A stretch of 64,000 nucleotides of DNA, from contig NZ_QPER01000001.1 in NCBI RefSeq assembly GCF_009455635.1, forward strand, positions 3,162,001-3,226,000, in the 5' to 3' direction. A program made the translations under genes and the position numbers. This document shows, in pieces, positions 36,340 to 47,235 of the stretch (position 1 is the first letter of the stretch; every line of letters begins with the position of its first letter). This DNA is from Paraburkholderia agricolaris. Its GTDB lineage: Bacteria > Pseudomonadota > Gammaproteobacteria > Burkholderiales > Burkholderiaceae. The notes beneath the pieces are model-generated. The model was not told where the DNA came from. It saw only the letters and a program-made list of their open reading frames with translations, and did not search any database.

Positions 36340-37380
36340 ATGAAAAAGAAAGCACTCGTGTCCGGCGCCGTCATGCTTGCATGTGCCGGAGCACACGCGC
36401 AGTCGAGCGTCTGGCTGTCGGGCTATGTCGACATGAACATCGAACATCTGATCTCGTCCGGTTCTGGCGGAAACGTGACCCGCATGTCGAGCGGCGGTCT
36501 TAACAACTCGCGCTTCAACTTGAGCGGCGTCGAAGATCTGGGCGGCGGCAACAAGGCCGTGTTCACCGTCGAGCCGATGTTCTCCGCCAACACCGGCGTG
36601 CAGTCGACGCAGTTCCGCCAGTCGTTCGTGGGCCTGAAAGGCAACTGGGGTGAAGTGACGATGGGGCGGCAGTTCACGCCCTCGTACTGGATTGCGGGCT
36701 ACGCCGATCCGAGCTGGGCCGCCGACTTCAGTATGGTCAACAACATGGAGTTCTTCTACGCGTCGTATCGCGTGGATAACGCGATCCAGTACAAGACGCC
36801 GAGCTTCTACGGCTTCACCGGCCGCATCATGGCGACCACCGGCGTGGGCGACAGCACGCGCGCGGGGCGTTTCCTGAGCACCAGTATCGAATATCGGCAC
36901 GGGCCGGTTTTCCTCGGCGCCGTGAGCGAGTTGCAATACACGCGCGATATTTTCAAGTCCTCGCAGATTCATTCGTCGCGCGACAACTATTTCTCTGCCG
37001 TCTACAAGTTCGGCGGTTTCGAGCCGACGTTTATCTATCACACGTACAACGGCTACTACGCGTATCCGCCTTACGTGGCGTTCAATTCGCAAGGGTGGGA
37101 CGCGCAGATCGGCGCGCGCTGGAACATCGACGGGCGCAATCGTCTGTACGTGAGCGTGGTGCATCGTCACGACGACAACAACACCAGCATTTCCAGCGCG
37201 ACCGGCGGCGTGATTGGCTACATCTACGGTTTGTCGAAACGGACCGACCTGTATGCGACTTTCGCGCACGTGAAGAGCCAGCACGACGTGCCTATCCCCT
37301 ATCCGGTCACGTTCCAGGTGTATCCGAACGGCGGACAGAATCCGAGCGGCTTCCAGTTCGGGATTCGTCACGCGTTCTAA
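36340..37380 (+). CDS. OmpC-family outer-membrane porin, second copy
   Basis: The 346-residue protein has a signal peptide (residues 1-21, ending AHAQ). The mature part begins SSVWLSGYVDMNIEHL and ends FGIRHAF, as in trimeric porins. It is only distantly similar to the porin just upstream. GGAGACTGA precedes the ATG. The LVIVD-repeat gene starts 19 bases after its stop, so the two are cotranscribed. Confidence 0.9.
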   Translation: MKKKALVSGAVMLACAGAHAQSSVWLSGYVDMNIEHLISSGSGGNVTRMSSGGLNNSRFNLSGVEDLGGGNKAVFTVEPMFSANTGVQSTQFRQSFVGLKGNWGEVTMGRQFTPSYWIAGYADPSWAADFSMVNNMEFFYASYRVDNAIQYKTPSFYGFTGRIMATTGVGDSTRAGRFLSTSIEYRHGPVFLGAVSELQYTRDIFKSSQIHSSRDNYFSAVYKFGGFEPTFIYHTYNGYYAYPPYVAFNSQGWDAQIGARWNIDGRNRLYVSVVHRHDDNNTSISSATGGVIGYIYGLSKRTDLYATFAHVKSQHDVPIPYPVTFQVYPNGGQNPSGFQFGIRHAF

Positions 37381-37399
37381 TATAAAAAGGAGGAAGCCA

Positions 37400-39193
37400 A
37401 TGCTTCGCAAACGCAATTTAAAATCCACTCTCGCAACAGGCGTCCTGTTGACCTTCGTGTCCGCGGCGGCTTGTGCCGCCACGGAAAATGCGCCGGCTGC
37501 GTCGGCGCCGGACGCTGCGGCATCGGCTGCACAAGTGACGCCCGGTACGCCGAATGTCAAGGACCCCTACCTTGCCCAGTGGCTGCGCCTTACGCCCGAT
37601 CGCCGGCCTGCCCCGCTCAAGCCCGGTGTCGACTACGGGATGGACCCGGCCACCGGCCAGTTCGTATGGCCGAAGGCCACCCCTGAAGTGCATCAGGGCC
37701 AGCACTTCCCGGGTGAAATGACCACATGGGACAAGAAGAGCTATACCAAGGATGTCAAGGTTCTGGCCTTCTACCCTCTTGTCGACTCGCCCTTCCACGC
37801 CTGGAACAATATTGCCGACTTCAACGGCCGCCGTTACCTCTATATCCACGACCGCGACTATATGCGGATCATGGACGTCACCGATCCCGCCAACGGCAAG
37901 ATCGTGTTTTCGGAAGGCGGCACGTGGGGACCGAAGGGACCGACTGAGAAGTTCGATCCGAACAACGTGCATAACTATCTCGGTGGCGCCACGATCGTGT
38001 GGAGCAAGAAGCTCGGCAAGCCCGTGCTGGTTGCCTCGTTCGAAATTGGCCGCTACGGTCTGATGACCGACAAGAGCGAGCAGCCGGATAAAGTTGAAGC
38101 ACAGCGCCACTACAACTCGCTCAAGGGCTTCAAGGTCTTCGAAATGGACGGCCCGCTGCCGAGCCAATGGAAGCTGATCGCCACGCGCACGACCGACTAC
38201 AAGCATCCCGATGCGCCGGTCGGCCAGCAGCAGGGGTCGGGCTCACTCGACGCGCCGGAATATTACGGCGGCAAGTACATGATCCTGTCGGCCGCACCGG
38301 ATGACAGCTACGCGCTGACCGAGTACCCGAACTATCTGTATTCGCCGGGTTATCAGGTCTGGGACATGTCGGACCCCGCCGATCCGAAGTTCGTCTCGCA
38401 GATCTCGGTGCCGGGACAGAAAGTCGGCAATGAAGCTGACGAGCAGGCTTATCTGCTGAATCCGCGCGCCGGCAATCGCACCTCGTGGATGGGCTCGCGG
38501 ATTCCAATCTTCTTGCCCAAGCCTTTGGAACAAGGCGGCAAGATTGGGTTTGGCGCGATGGGCGGTCTGGGTCTTTATTCGTTCGACCTGTCCAATCCGG
38601 CGCAGCCGAAGATCCTTGGCAACGTGAATACGGCGCCGAGCTTTGCGGGTACCGAGTACGACAATGCCGACGTCAGCCAGTACGAACGCACCGGGTTCGT
38701 GTTGACGAGTGGCTATCCGATGAACCGCGATTGCTACGAACCGTACAAGGACATTTTCGTCGTCGATGCTCGCGATCCGTCGCATCTGAAGGTAGCGGGC
38801 AAGCTGCCGCAGCCGACACCGCCTGAGGGTGCGCCGTTCACGAGTTTCTGCCAGCGTGGCGGCAACTTTGGTCCTAAGCGTTCGAACGCGATTGGTCAGC
38901 CGGGTGGTGCGCGTCAGGGTGTGATTCCGTATTCGTTCTATAACGCCGGCGTGCAGATTTTCGACGTACGCAATCCGGAGAAGCCGACTATCGCCGGGTA
39001 TTTTGTGCCGGCGTTGGCGGACGAGAGCGAGCTGCCGAGTTATACGCTCGGCAAGGGTGTGCTGGCGATTTATACCGAGTATGACCGCAACATCATTTGG
39101 GCCTTTACGGAGAATGGGGCGTATGCGTTGTCGACGCCGTTGCTGGGTAAGCCGGTGATTGGCGCGCCGTCCAAGCCGTGGCCGCCGCGGTAA
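37400..39193 (+). CDS. Exported LVIVD-repeat beta-propeller protein
   Basis: The 597-residue protein has a signal peptide (about residues 1-27). Repeats of the LVIVD type recur: YIHDRDYMRIMDVTDPANG, YQVWDMSDPADPKFV, LYSFDLSNPAQPKIL and VQIFDVRNPEKPTIA. Such repeats build a periplasmic beta-propeller of unclear function. AAGGAGG precedes the start. The neighbouring porin and cytochrome c genes suggest a periplasmic redox or binding role in the same pathway. The last third uses more T- and G-ending codons than the first. Confidence 0.8.
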   Translation: MLRKRNLKSTLATGVLLTFVSAAACAATENAPAASAPDAAASAAQVTPGTPNVKDPYLAQWLRLTPDRRPAPLKPGVDYGMDPATGQFVWPKATPEVHQGQHFPGEMTTWDKKSYTKDVKVLAFYPLVDSPFHAWNNIADFNGRRYLYIHDRDYMRIMDVTDPANGKIVFSEGGTWGPKGPTEKFDPNNVHNYLGGATIVWSKKLGKPVLVASFEIGRYGLMTDKSEQPDKVEAQRHYNSLKGFKVFEMDGPLPSQWKLIATRTTDYKHPDAPVGQQQGSGSLDAPEYYGGKYMILSAAPDDSYALTEYPNYLYSPGYQVWDMSDPADPKFVSQISVPGQKVGNEADEQAYLLNPRAGNRTSWMGSRIPIFLPKPLEQGGKIGFGAMGGLGLYSFDLSNPAQPKILGNVNTAPSFAGTEYDNADVSQYERTGFVLTSGYPMNRDCYEPYKDIFVVDARDPSHLKVAGKLPQPTPPEGAPFTSFCQRGGNFGPKRSNAIGQPGGARQGVIPYSFYNAGVQIFDVRNPEKPTIAGYFVPALADESELPSYTLGKGVLAIYTEYDRNIIWAFTENGAYALSTPLLGKPVIGAPSKPWPPR

Positions 39194-39241
39194 CGCGATT
39201 GGGTTTGTTTCTTTTCTCTTGATGATTTGTCGAGCGCTTTG

Positions 39242-39281
39242 CCCTGCCGGTGGTTTTCGCCGGCGGGGTTTTTTGTTTTTT
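39242..39281 (+). terminator. Terminator between LVIVD gene and cytochrome gene
   Basis: CCCTGCCGG and CCGGCGGGG pair with one G-T mismatch around a nine-base loop, followed by a T-rich run with a single G. It lies between the LVIVD stop and the cytochrome start, so the cytochrome may be expressed separately or by read-through. Confidence 0.65.
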
Positions 39282-39295
39282 ACTGGGGTGGGATT

Positions 39296-39631
39296 GTGAG
39301 AGAAATGGTTTTTGTTGCTGCGTTGGCTGGGGTTTTTGGTGGGAGTTCGTTTGCTGCAACGCCCGGGGGTGGGATTGCGACTGCGAGTGGGGTTTCTGCT
39401 AGCGAGCAGACTTGCCGCGCTTGTCACTCGATTGATACGACTAAGGTCGGGCCGCCGTTTCGGGCTATCGCGGAGCGGTATCGAGGGGAGTCTGATGCTG
39501 TCGCGAAGATGAAGAAGAGTATGTTGGAGGGGAGTTCCGGGAAATGGGGTACAGGGGCCACGATGCCGGCCAATGCGATTTCGGATGCTGACGCTGAGAG
39601 GTTTGCTCGGTGGATTTTGGGGATTAAATAG
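39296..39631 (+). CDS. Small exported cytochrome c
   Basis: The 111-residue protein has a short signal peptide (ending SSFA), the haem-binding motif CRACH with the axial histidine, and a distal MP in TGATMPANAISDADA near residues 90-104 that supplies the methionine ligand. This is a class I c551-like cytochrome, an electron carrier in the periplasm. The GTG at 39296 gives a better signal than the ATG three codons later; either is possible. It lies 3' of the LVIVD gene and directly abuts repeat copy B. Codons are strongly G/T-biased. Confidence 0.85.
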   Translation: MREMVFVAALAGVFGGSSFAATPGGGIATASGVSASEQTCRACHSIDTTKVGPPFRAIAERYRGESDAVAKMKKSMLEGSSGKWGTGATMPANAISDADAERFARWILGIK

Positions 39632-39710
39632 GAAGCCTGCTCGGCGGTTTTGTTGTTGGTCTGACTCTTTGGCCTTTCCTTGTTGTGGTAGTGGTCTGTT
39701 TTGTTGTTGG

Positions 39711-39830
39711 TCTTTTGGCCTTTCCTTGTTTTCTTATCGGTCTTTTGGCCTTTCCTTGTTTTCTTATCGGTCTTTTGGCCTTTCCTTGTTTTCTTATCGG
39801 TCTTTTGGCCTTTCCTTGTTTTCTTATTGG
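39711..39830. repeat. 30-bp tandem array in copy B
   Basis: Four near-identical 30-bp units start with TCTTTTGGCCTTTCCTTG, at 39711, 39741, 39771 and 39801. They are an expansion of the GGCCTTTCCTTG block present once or twice at the end of the other copies. Confidence 0.9.
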
Positions 39831-40137
39831 TCTATTAGCGTTCCCCCTGTGCGGGGGGGCACCTACTTTTCTTTGCCTGCCGCAAAGAAAAGTAGGCAAA
39901 AGAAAGCGGCTCAAACCGCTAATTCTTAAGCGGGTCCCCCGCACAGCCACGGTAGTGGTGCATCTGGAATCTGTCGCCTCGCACACTCCGCGCGAGCGAC
40001 AAAGGACTCATCAGCTCCCACTCCGCACTACGTGCGTCGCGGACGGGTCTGCCTGGGAAACCACGGGCTTCGTTTCGCGCAACGGGAACCATCGGCTTCG
40101 CCTCGGCGAAGCGCTGGATGCCGAATGCCGAATGTGA

Positions 40138-40179
40138 AGTGCGGAGTGCGGAGTGCGGAGTGCGGAGTGCGGAGTGCGA
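40138..40179. repeat. Heptanucleotide tandem array in the copy B core
   Basis: Six consecutive AGTGCGG units (the last AGTGCGA) lie within the asymmetric core. The other two copies lack this expansion. Confidence 0.85.
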
Positions 40180-40552
40180 ACAATACAGTCTGAGCCACTG
40201 CGCCGAATGACGCGTGAGCGGAAAAAGCAGCAGACGGTTTTATGAACTGGGTGTCGGCGCGCGCAGCGCCGCCGGAGGTATGACGCCCTTGTCACCAGGG
40301 CCGAATGTGCGAGGACACAGATTCCAGATGCACCACTACCCCCTCCAAGCCAGGGGACCCACTTATGAGCTAGCGGTGTGAGCCGCTTTCTTTTGCCTAC
40401 TTTTCTTTGCGGCAGGCAAAGAAAAGTAGGTGCCCCCCCCGCACAGGGGGAACGCTAATAGACCACTAACAAAACAAGGAAAGGCCAACACCATAAACAA
40501 ACAGCCAAAAAGCGCCACAAAGCCCCCCTGCCGGGCAGGCAAAACCAAACCC

Positions 40553-41953
40553 CTACACGATCTCAACACGAGCCGCCCCAGCGGCTCTCCCCCGATACCA
40601 GACAAAATAAACCACCAGCAACGCAACAACAAACGGCACCCCAATCACAAGCGTCATCCGAAACTCGCGAGTAAACCACGTAGTCACCAACGCACTCACC
40701 ATCAGCCCGGCGCCAAGCAGAGAAGTAACCGGATACCCCCACATCCTGAACGCCAACGGCGCACCCTTATGCCGATGGCGAAAAAAGAAATGCGTAACAA
40801 AAATCATCAACCACGTAAACATAGCCCCAAACATCGACACCGACATCATCAACACAAAGGAAGCATCCGGATAAATCACATTCAACACAGTAGCCAACGC
40901 AATCCCGATCGTCGACAGCCAAAGCGCTGCAACCGGCACGCCCTTGCTATTCAAAGCTCCCAGACGCCTCGGCGCATACCCCGCCCGTGACAAACTGAAC
41001 ATCATCCGCGTCGTGATATAGAGCTGGCTATTCATCGCCGACAACGCCGCCACCAGAATCACAAAATTAATCACACCCGCCGCGCCAGGCACATGCGTCG
41101 CCGCCATCACTCGCACAAACGGGCTCTCATCCGTACCCGCCGCATTCCATGGCACGATCGCCAGCATCAGCGCCAAAGTCAGCAAATAGAAAAACACCAG
41201 CCGGAACATCGTCGCGCGAAATGCCCGTGTGATGGCTTTCTGCGGATCGCGGGCCTCGCCCGCCGCCACCGCGATCATCTCGATGCTCAGGTAGCTGAAA
41301 ATCGACACGATCACCGCCACCCACATACCCCACACGCCCTTCGGAAAGAAGCCGCCGTGCGATGTGTAATTGCCAAACCCGATCCCCGAATTTGCCGGCG
41401 CGCCAAACACGACATACGCACCCAGCAGGATGAAGCCGACAATCGCCACAATCTTCAACATCGAAAACACATACTCGACCGCGCCAAATACTTTCACGCT
41501 CACTGAGTTAATGCCGATCAGCGCCGCGGAGAACCCCACAATCCAGTACCAGCCCGGCACCGCCGGAAACCAGTATTTCATATACACCGCAATCGCCGTC
41601 ACCTCGGTGCCGACCGCGAACACAATCGACGACCAGTACGCATAGCGCACCAGAAATCCCGCCCACGGCGCAATGTAGTGCTCGGCGTAGGCGCCGAACG
41701 ATCCCGAGGTCGGATGCGCCACCGTCATCTCGGCAAGACACCCCATCAACAACAATGCGATCAGCGCGCCAATCGCGTAACTCACCAGTACGCTCGGGCC
41801 GGCGAAGCCGATCGCGAATCCGCTGCCGAGAAACAGGCCGGTGCCGATCGCGCCGCCAATCGCAATCATCGACAACTGCCCCGTCGATAACCCACGGTGC
41901 AACCCCTTCTCACGTTCGACAATCGTGTCGAAGCCTCGCTGCTCTTGCGTCAT
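40553..41953 (-). CDS. APC-family amino-acid permease
   Basis: The 466-residue protein has about twelve membrane segments and the APC start RGLSTGQLSMIAIGGAIGTGLFLGSG, with PTSGSFGAYAEHYIAP and an EARDPQKAI loop typical of the amino-acid transporter (AAT) branch. AGGAGG lies before the ATG. It is the last gene of the 3-hydroxyanthranilate operon, so kynurenine, tryptophan or an aromatic amino acid is the likely substrate; this is inference from position. The 3' part is strongly A/C-rich on the + strand near repeat copy B. Confidence 0.82.
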   Translation of the reverse strand: MTQEQRGFDTIVEREKGLHRGLSTGQLSMIAIGGAIGTGLFLGSGFAIGFAGPSVLVSYAIGALIALLLMGCLAEMTVAHPTSGSFGAYAEHYIAPWAGFLVRYAYWSSIVFAVGTEVTAIAVYMKYWFPAVPGWYWIVGFSAALIGINSVSVKVFGAVEYVFSMLKIVAIVGFILLGAYVVFGAPANSGIGFGNYTSHGGFFPKGVWGMWVAVIVSIFSYLSIEMIAVAAGEARDPQKAITRAFRATMFRLVFFYLLTLALMLAIVPWNAAGTDESPFVRVMAATHVPGAAGVINFVILVAALSAMNSQLYITTRMMFSLSRAGYAPRRLGALNSKGVPVAALWLSTIGIALATVLNVIYPDASFVLMMSVSMFGAMFTWLMIFVTHFFFRHRHKGAPLAFRMWGYPVTSLLGAGLMVSALVTTWFTREFRMTLVIGVPFVVALLVVYFVWYRGRAAGAARVEIV

Positions 41954-42090
41954 TTTTCTGTCTCCTCCTGGGATGCGGTCGCGTACATGGACGCAACCGC
42001 CGGTGCCGCGGTCGTATTACCTGGTACGCTCGAATCGCGGCGCTTGTCTGTTCATTGAGTCGTTTTCAGTAACCGTATTCTTGCCATCAC

Positions 42091-43320
42091 TCACGTCACC
42101 GATTTGCGCGCTTTGAATTCCTCGGTGTTCCATGCATCCGTTGCGATGATGTCCTTGAGCTGCGCGATGGTGTCCCAGATATCCACGTAACGCACATACA
42201 GGGGCGCAAAACCGAAACGCAGAATGTCCGGTGCGCGGAAGTCGCCGATCACGTTGCGTGCAATCAGCGCCTGCATGATCGCGTAGCCTTGCGCATGACC
42301 CAGCGAGACCTGGCTGCCGCGTTGCCCGGCATCGCGCGGCGAAGCGAGTGTGCAACCGAGACCCTGCAACTCCTGATCGGTCAGTTCGATAAACAGATTG
42401 CCGAGCGCCACGCTCTTATCGCGCAGCACGTCGAGATCGACATCGTCGAATGCTTCCAGTGCGCTCTCCAGCGCGATGACGCCGAGTTGCGGCGCGGTGC
42501 CGGTCAACATCCGGTCGATGCCGGGATGCGGCGCGTAGTCGTGGGTAAACTCGAACGGTTTCGAATGGCCGTGCCAACCCGTCAGCGGCTGACGCACTGC
42601 TTCGATGTGACGCGACGCGACGAACACGAATGCCGGTGCGCCCGGACCGCCGTTCAGATACTTGTAGCCGCAGCCCACCGCGAAATCGGCGTCGCAGCGG
42701 TTCAGATTCACCGGCATCGCACCCGCCGAGTGACAAAGGTCCCATACGATCAGCGCACCAGCTTCGTGCGCGAGACGCGTCACCGCTTCCATGTCATAGC
42801 GCTTGCCGGTTTTGTAGTTGACGTGCGTGAGCGACACGATCGCCACGGTATCGTCGATCGCCGCGACGATGTCATCCGGATCAACGCAGCGCAATTCGCA
42901 ACCTGTCATCTCGGCGACGCTCGAAGCGATATACACGTCAGTGGGGAAATTGGTTCGCTCGGCAAGGATCACGTTGCGGCCCGGACGCATGCGCGTGGCG
43001 GCGACCAGTACCTTGAACAGATTCACCGAGGTCGAATCGGCAACGATCACTTCGTCCTGTTCAGCGCCGATCAAGCGGGCAATCTTGTTGCCGGTGCGCT
43101 GTGGCGCCGGATACCAGTCAGCGTCGTTCCACGAACGAATCAAACCGTGTGCCCATTCCTGTTTCAAAGCCCGTTCGATACGCGCGGGCACATTGGCGGG
43201 CATCGCGCCCAGCGAATTCCCGTCGAGGTAAATCGTGTCGGCGGGCAGATCGAAGCGCGCACGGCAGTGGGCCAAGGTATCGGCGGCGTCGAGCGCGGCG
43301 CAGTGTTCCCGGGTGATCAT
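42091..43320 (-). CDS. kynU: Kynureninase
   Basis: The 409-residue PLP enzyme cleaves kynurenine or 3-hydroxykynurenine to anthranilate or 3-hydroxyanthranilate plus alanine. DGNSLGAMP at the N-terminus, WDLCHSAGAMPV and the cofactor lysine in GCGYKYLNGGPG are as in the family. It is placed among meta-pathway genes for 3-hydroxyanthranilate, so 3-hydroxykynurenine is the likely substrate. No kynurenine 3-monooxygenase or tryptophan dioxygenase gene is present in the window. Confidence 0.93.
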   Translation of the reverse strand: MITREHCAALDAADTLAHCRARFDLPADTIYLDGNSLGAMPANVPARIERALKQEWAHGLIRSWNDADWYPAPQRTGNKIARLIGAEQDEVIVADSTSVNLFKVLVAATRMRPGRNVILAERTNFPTDVYIASSVAEMTGCELRCVDPDDIVAAIDDTVAIVSLTHVNYKTGKRYDMEAVTRLAHEAGALIVWDLCHSAGAMPVNLNRCDADFAVGCGYKYLNGGPGAPAFVFVASRHIEAVRQPLTGWHGHSKPFEFTHDYAPHPGIDRMLTGTAPQLGVIALESALEAFDDVDLDVLRDKSVALGNLFIELTDQELQGLGCTLASPRDAGQRGSQVSLGHAQGYAIMQALIARNVIGDFRAPDILRFGFAPLYVRYVDIWDTIAQLKDIIATDAWNTEEFKARKSVT

Positions 43321-43376
43321 CTGGCTAATTTCCTATGTGTTCTTCTTGCTATTGCAAAGTCTGTGGTATCTGCTGC

Positions 43377-44399
43377 TTAGGCGGTGTGTGCAACCGTCAT
43401 AGGCAAATCAAAAAATCGTTGAGCGTTGGTGCCAAGGATCTTGGTCTTCGCCGTGTCGCTCAGTTGGGGATGATTCGCGACCAGGTCGCCGATCTTCTGC
43501 TCACCGAGCGGGAACGGATAGTCGGAGCCGAGTAGCACATGGTCTTCGCCCATCGTGTCGACTAGCAGACGCAATGCGCCCTGATCGAATACCGCGCTAT
43601 CCACGTAGAAGCGATCGAGATACGACACTGGCGGATTGGGGCAATCCTCGCGCACAATGTCGCGCTGCTCCCACGCGTTCTGCACCCGGCCGAGCAAAAA
43701 GGCAAAGCTGCCGCCGCCGTGCGCGAAACACAACTTCAGCGATTTCGGAATCCGCTCGAATGCGCCCGACAAAATCAGCGACACCATGCTCAATTGCGTT
43801 TCGGCCGGCATCGCGACCAGCCATGGCAGCATCCATTTCTTCATGCGGCCGTCGGTCATCATGTCCCACGGATGCACGAGCACCGGAATGCCGTCGTTCG
43901 CGCAGTGCGTGAGGAACGTCACGAGGTGTTCGTCGTCGAGATCGCGCGGGCCGAGGTGATTGCCGATCTGCACGCCGCGATGCCCTGCGCGATGAGCGCG
44001 CGTGGCCTCGCGGCACGCCAGCTCAATGTCTTGCAACGGCACCTGTGCCAGCGCCATCAGCCGATCAGGCGCATGCGCGCAAAGTTCGAGCGCATGGTCG
44101 TTCATCCGCGCGGCCCAATCGTGCGCGGCGGCCGCATCGTAGCAATAGCCGAACATCACAGGCGTCGCGCACATCAACTGGATATCGACGCCGAGCGCGT
44201 CCATTTCGGCAATCCGCGTGGCCGGGTCCCACAGCGCGCGATACACCGGGCGAAAGCTCTTCTCGCCGGTCATGATCATGCCGCGTTCGCCGTCCGCGTC
44301 GATCTTCAGCCAGGGCGCGTGCTCCACGTCGAGGCGTGCGGCCTCTTCCCGCGTGATCGGCGGGAAAAAGTGGGAATGCATGTCGATTCGAAGTGTCAT
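43377..44399 (-). CDS. nbaD: 2-Amino-3-carboxymuconate 6-semialdehyde decarboxylase
   Basis: The 340-residue amidohydrolase-family protein has the metal-binding HxH motif at the N-terminus ([11 protein letters not shown], His 8 and 10), [16 protein letters not shown] and GSDYPFP. These match the ACMS decarboxylase branch. It removes the carboxyl group of the ring-cleavage product made by NbaC to give 2-aminomuconate semialdehyde. It lies between nbaC, 15 bases away, and kynU. Confidence 0.88.
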   Translation of the reverse strand: MTLRIDMHSHFFPPITREEAARLDVEHAPWLKIDADGERGMIMTGEKSFRPVYRALWDPATRIAEMDALGVDIQLMCATPVMFGYCYDAAAAHDWAARMNDHALELCAHAPDRLMALAQVPLQDIELACREATRAHRAGHRGVQIGNHLGPRDLDDEHLVTFLTHCANDGIPVLVHPWDMMTDGRMKKWMLPWLVAMPAETQLSMVSLILSGAFERIPKSLKLCFAHGGGSFAFLLGRVQNAWEQRDIVREDCPNPPVSYLDRFYVDSAVFDQGALRLLVDTMGEDHVLLGSDYPFPLGEQKIGDLVANHPQLSDTAKTKILGTNAQRFFDLPMTVAHTA

Positions 44400-44414
44400 C
44401 GTGATTCTGTTTGT

Positions 44415-45399
<985 letters not shown>

Positions 45400-45403
<4 letters not shown>

Positions 45404-46173
45404 GAGAGTCGATGGGTTGTGAATTCGGTGCTGCCGAGGCCGTTGACGACGCAATGCACGTGCGCGTCAACGGGCAGCGGATGAGCGGCGGTAGCGGCAC
45501 CCGCCATGATCAGCGAGCCAGCGGGCAATACCAGGCCGCTTTGCGCGATCAGGCGCGAGGCCTGCACGATCGAGCGCAACGGATCGCCGAGAATCGCCGC
45601 GGTCGAACCGGCCTGCACGATGCGCCCGTCGATTCGCATCGTGACGCCCGCATTGCGCAAACTGTCGAAACCTTTGCTCCACGGGCCGATCACCAGTCCC
45701 GCTGACGAACAGTTATCGGCGACCACATCCTCGAGCGTGAACTTGAAATCGCGGTAACGCGAATCGATGATCTCCATCGCCGGAGCCACCGCGTCCAGAT
45801 AGCGCGACGCTTCAAGCATCGTCAATGGGCGGTCGATCTCGCGGCTCGTCAGAAAGCAGACTTCCGGCTCGACACGCGGATGAATGAAACGATCGAGTGC
45901 AACACGGCCGCCGTCTTCTTCGAGCATTGCATCGGTGAGCCAGCCCCAGATCAGGCTATCCACGCCCATCTGGATCATCTTCGCGCGGCTCGTAAAGCCC
46001 AGCTTCACGCCGACCATCCTTTCACCGCGATGAATACGCCGCTCGATCGAGGCGCGCTGAATCCCGTACGCGTCGTCCAGCGAGAACGGTTTGGACACGG
46101 TGAGTTGCGCGATCGGTTCCGCGTGGCGTGCGGCGTCATCGATACGTTGCGCGAGCGCATCGAGGTCGATCAT
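45400..46173 (-). CDS. nbaG: 4-Oxalocrotonate decarboxylase
   Basis: The 257-residue protein belongs to the hydratase/decarboxylase family, with [13 protein letters not shown] and [14 protein letters not shown]. It is a paralogue of the hydratase at 48192. Order and length match the decarboxylase member, which turns 4-oxalocrotonate into 2-oxopent-4-enoate with release of CO2. Overlap with both neighbours by four bases indicates coupled translation. Confidence 0.85.
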
Positions 46174-47210
46174 GCGGCCTCCTTCGCGAGTTCGCGCGCC
46201 TTCAGCATATCCAGCGCGACATCGACGATCATGTCTTCCTGCCCGCCGACCATGCGGCGCTTGCCGAGCTCGACCATGATGTCGAAGGCCGATAAGCCGT
46301 ATTTCGCCGCAGCCGCTTCAGTGTGGCGCAGAAAGCTCGAATACACGCCGGCATAGCCGAGCGCCAGCGTTTCGCGATCCACGCGCACCGGCCTCTCCTG
46401 CAACGGACGCACCATGTCTTCCGCGGCGTCGATCAGTTTCTTCACGTCGCAACCGTGATTGAGTTTCATCCGGTCTACCGCGGCGATGAACACTTCGAGC
46501 GGCGCGTTACCCGCACCCGCTCCCATGCCCGTCAGCGATGCATCGATGCGGTCGCAACCGTGTTCGAGCGCGACCACGGAATTCGCCACGCCTAGCGACA
46601 GATTGTGATGCGCGTGCATGCCCGTTTGCGTGGCCGGATCGAGCACCGCCTTGAAGGCGTCGAAACGCTCGGCGACGTCGCGCATATTCAGCGCGCCGCC
46701 CGAATCGACCACATAGACGCATTGCGCGCCGTAGCTTTCCATCAGCTTCGCCTGCTTCGCCAAGGCGTCGGGCGTAGTCATATGCGACATCATCAGGAAG
46801 CCCACTGTGTCCATGCCGAGCGAGCGGGCGTATTCGATGTGCTGCTTCGAGATATCCGCCTCGGTGCAGTGCGTGGCGATCCGCACGATGCGCGCGCCGG
46901 CGTCGTACGCCGCCCGCAGATCGTGGACGGTGCCGATACCGGGCAACAGCAGCGTCGCCACTTGCGCGCGCTTGACCGTGCCCGCGACCGCGGCGATCCA
47001 TTCGAGATCGGTGTGCGCGCCGAAACCATAGTTAAAGCTCGAACCTGAGAGACCGTCGCCGTGCGCGACTTCAATGCTGTCGACGCCGGCTTCATCAAGC
47101 GCTCGCGCGATCGCTACGGCGTCGTCCAACGAGTACTGATGGCGAATCGCGTGCATGCCGTCGCGCAGCGTCACGTCCGACACATAGATTTTCTTGTTGC
47201 TATCGGTCAT
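46170..47210 (-). CDS. nbaI: 4-Hydroxy-2-oxovalerate aldolase
   Basis: The 346-residue TIM-barrel aldolase (DmpG/MhpE type) has [13 protein letters not shown] with the metal-site aspartate, [17 protein letters not shown] and the [13 protein letters not shown] motif. It splits 4-hydroxy-2-oxovalerate into pyruvate and acetaldehyde and works in a complex with the acylating dehydrogenase encoded just upstream. Confidence 0.92.
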   Translation of the reverse strand: MTDSNKKIYVSDVTLRDGMHAIRHQYSLDDAVAIARALDEAGVDSIEVAHGDGLSGSSFNYGFGAHTDLEWIAAVAGTVKRAQVATLLLPGIGTVHDLRAAYDAGARIVRIATHCTEADISKQHIEYARSLGMDTVGFLMMSHMTTPDALAKQAKLMESYGAQCVYVVDSGGALNMRDVAERFDAFKAVLDPATQTGMHAHHNLSLGVANSVVALEHGCDRIDASLTGMGAGAGNAPLEVFIAAVDRMKLNHGCDVKKLIDAAEDMVRPLQERPVRVDRETLALGYAGVYSSFLRHTEAAAAKYGLSAFDIMVELGKRRMVGGQEDMIVDVALDMLKARELAKEAA

Positions 47211-47235
47211 TGTGTGTTTCCCTTGCGTGTTGCTC

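Larger units (their letters stand above)
39632..40552. repeat. Long inverted-repeat element, copy B, with expanded tandem repeats
   Basis: This copy has the same arms as copy A (left about 39807-39990, right about 40307-40490) and the same core sequences, including the CGCGCGCAGCGCCGCCGGAG block near 40260. It is longer because the left end carries a 30-bp tandem array and the core a heptamer array. It starts at the stop codon of the + strand cytochrome gene and ends against the stop codon of the minus-strand permease at 40553. Open frames inside are repeat-encoded and not convincing genes. Confidence 0.9.

Noticed and set aside
39711..39830. Possible CRISPR array from regular 30-bp repeats
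   Set aside because: The units are directly adjacent without spacers and belong to the long repeat element; no cas genes are present.
39632..39986. Open frame with Arg-Lys-Gln-Gly-Lys repeats inside repeat copy B
   Set aside because: The protein simply translates the 30-bp tandem repeat and varies between copies; similar frames arise in copies A and C. No sign of selection as a gene.
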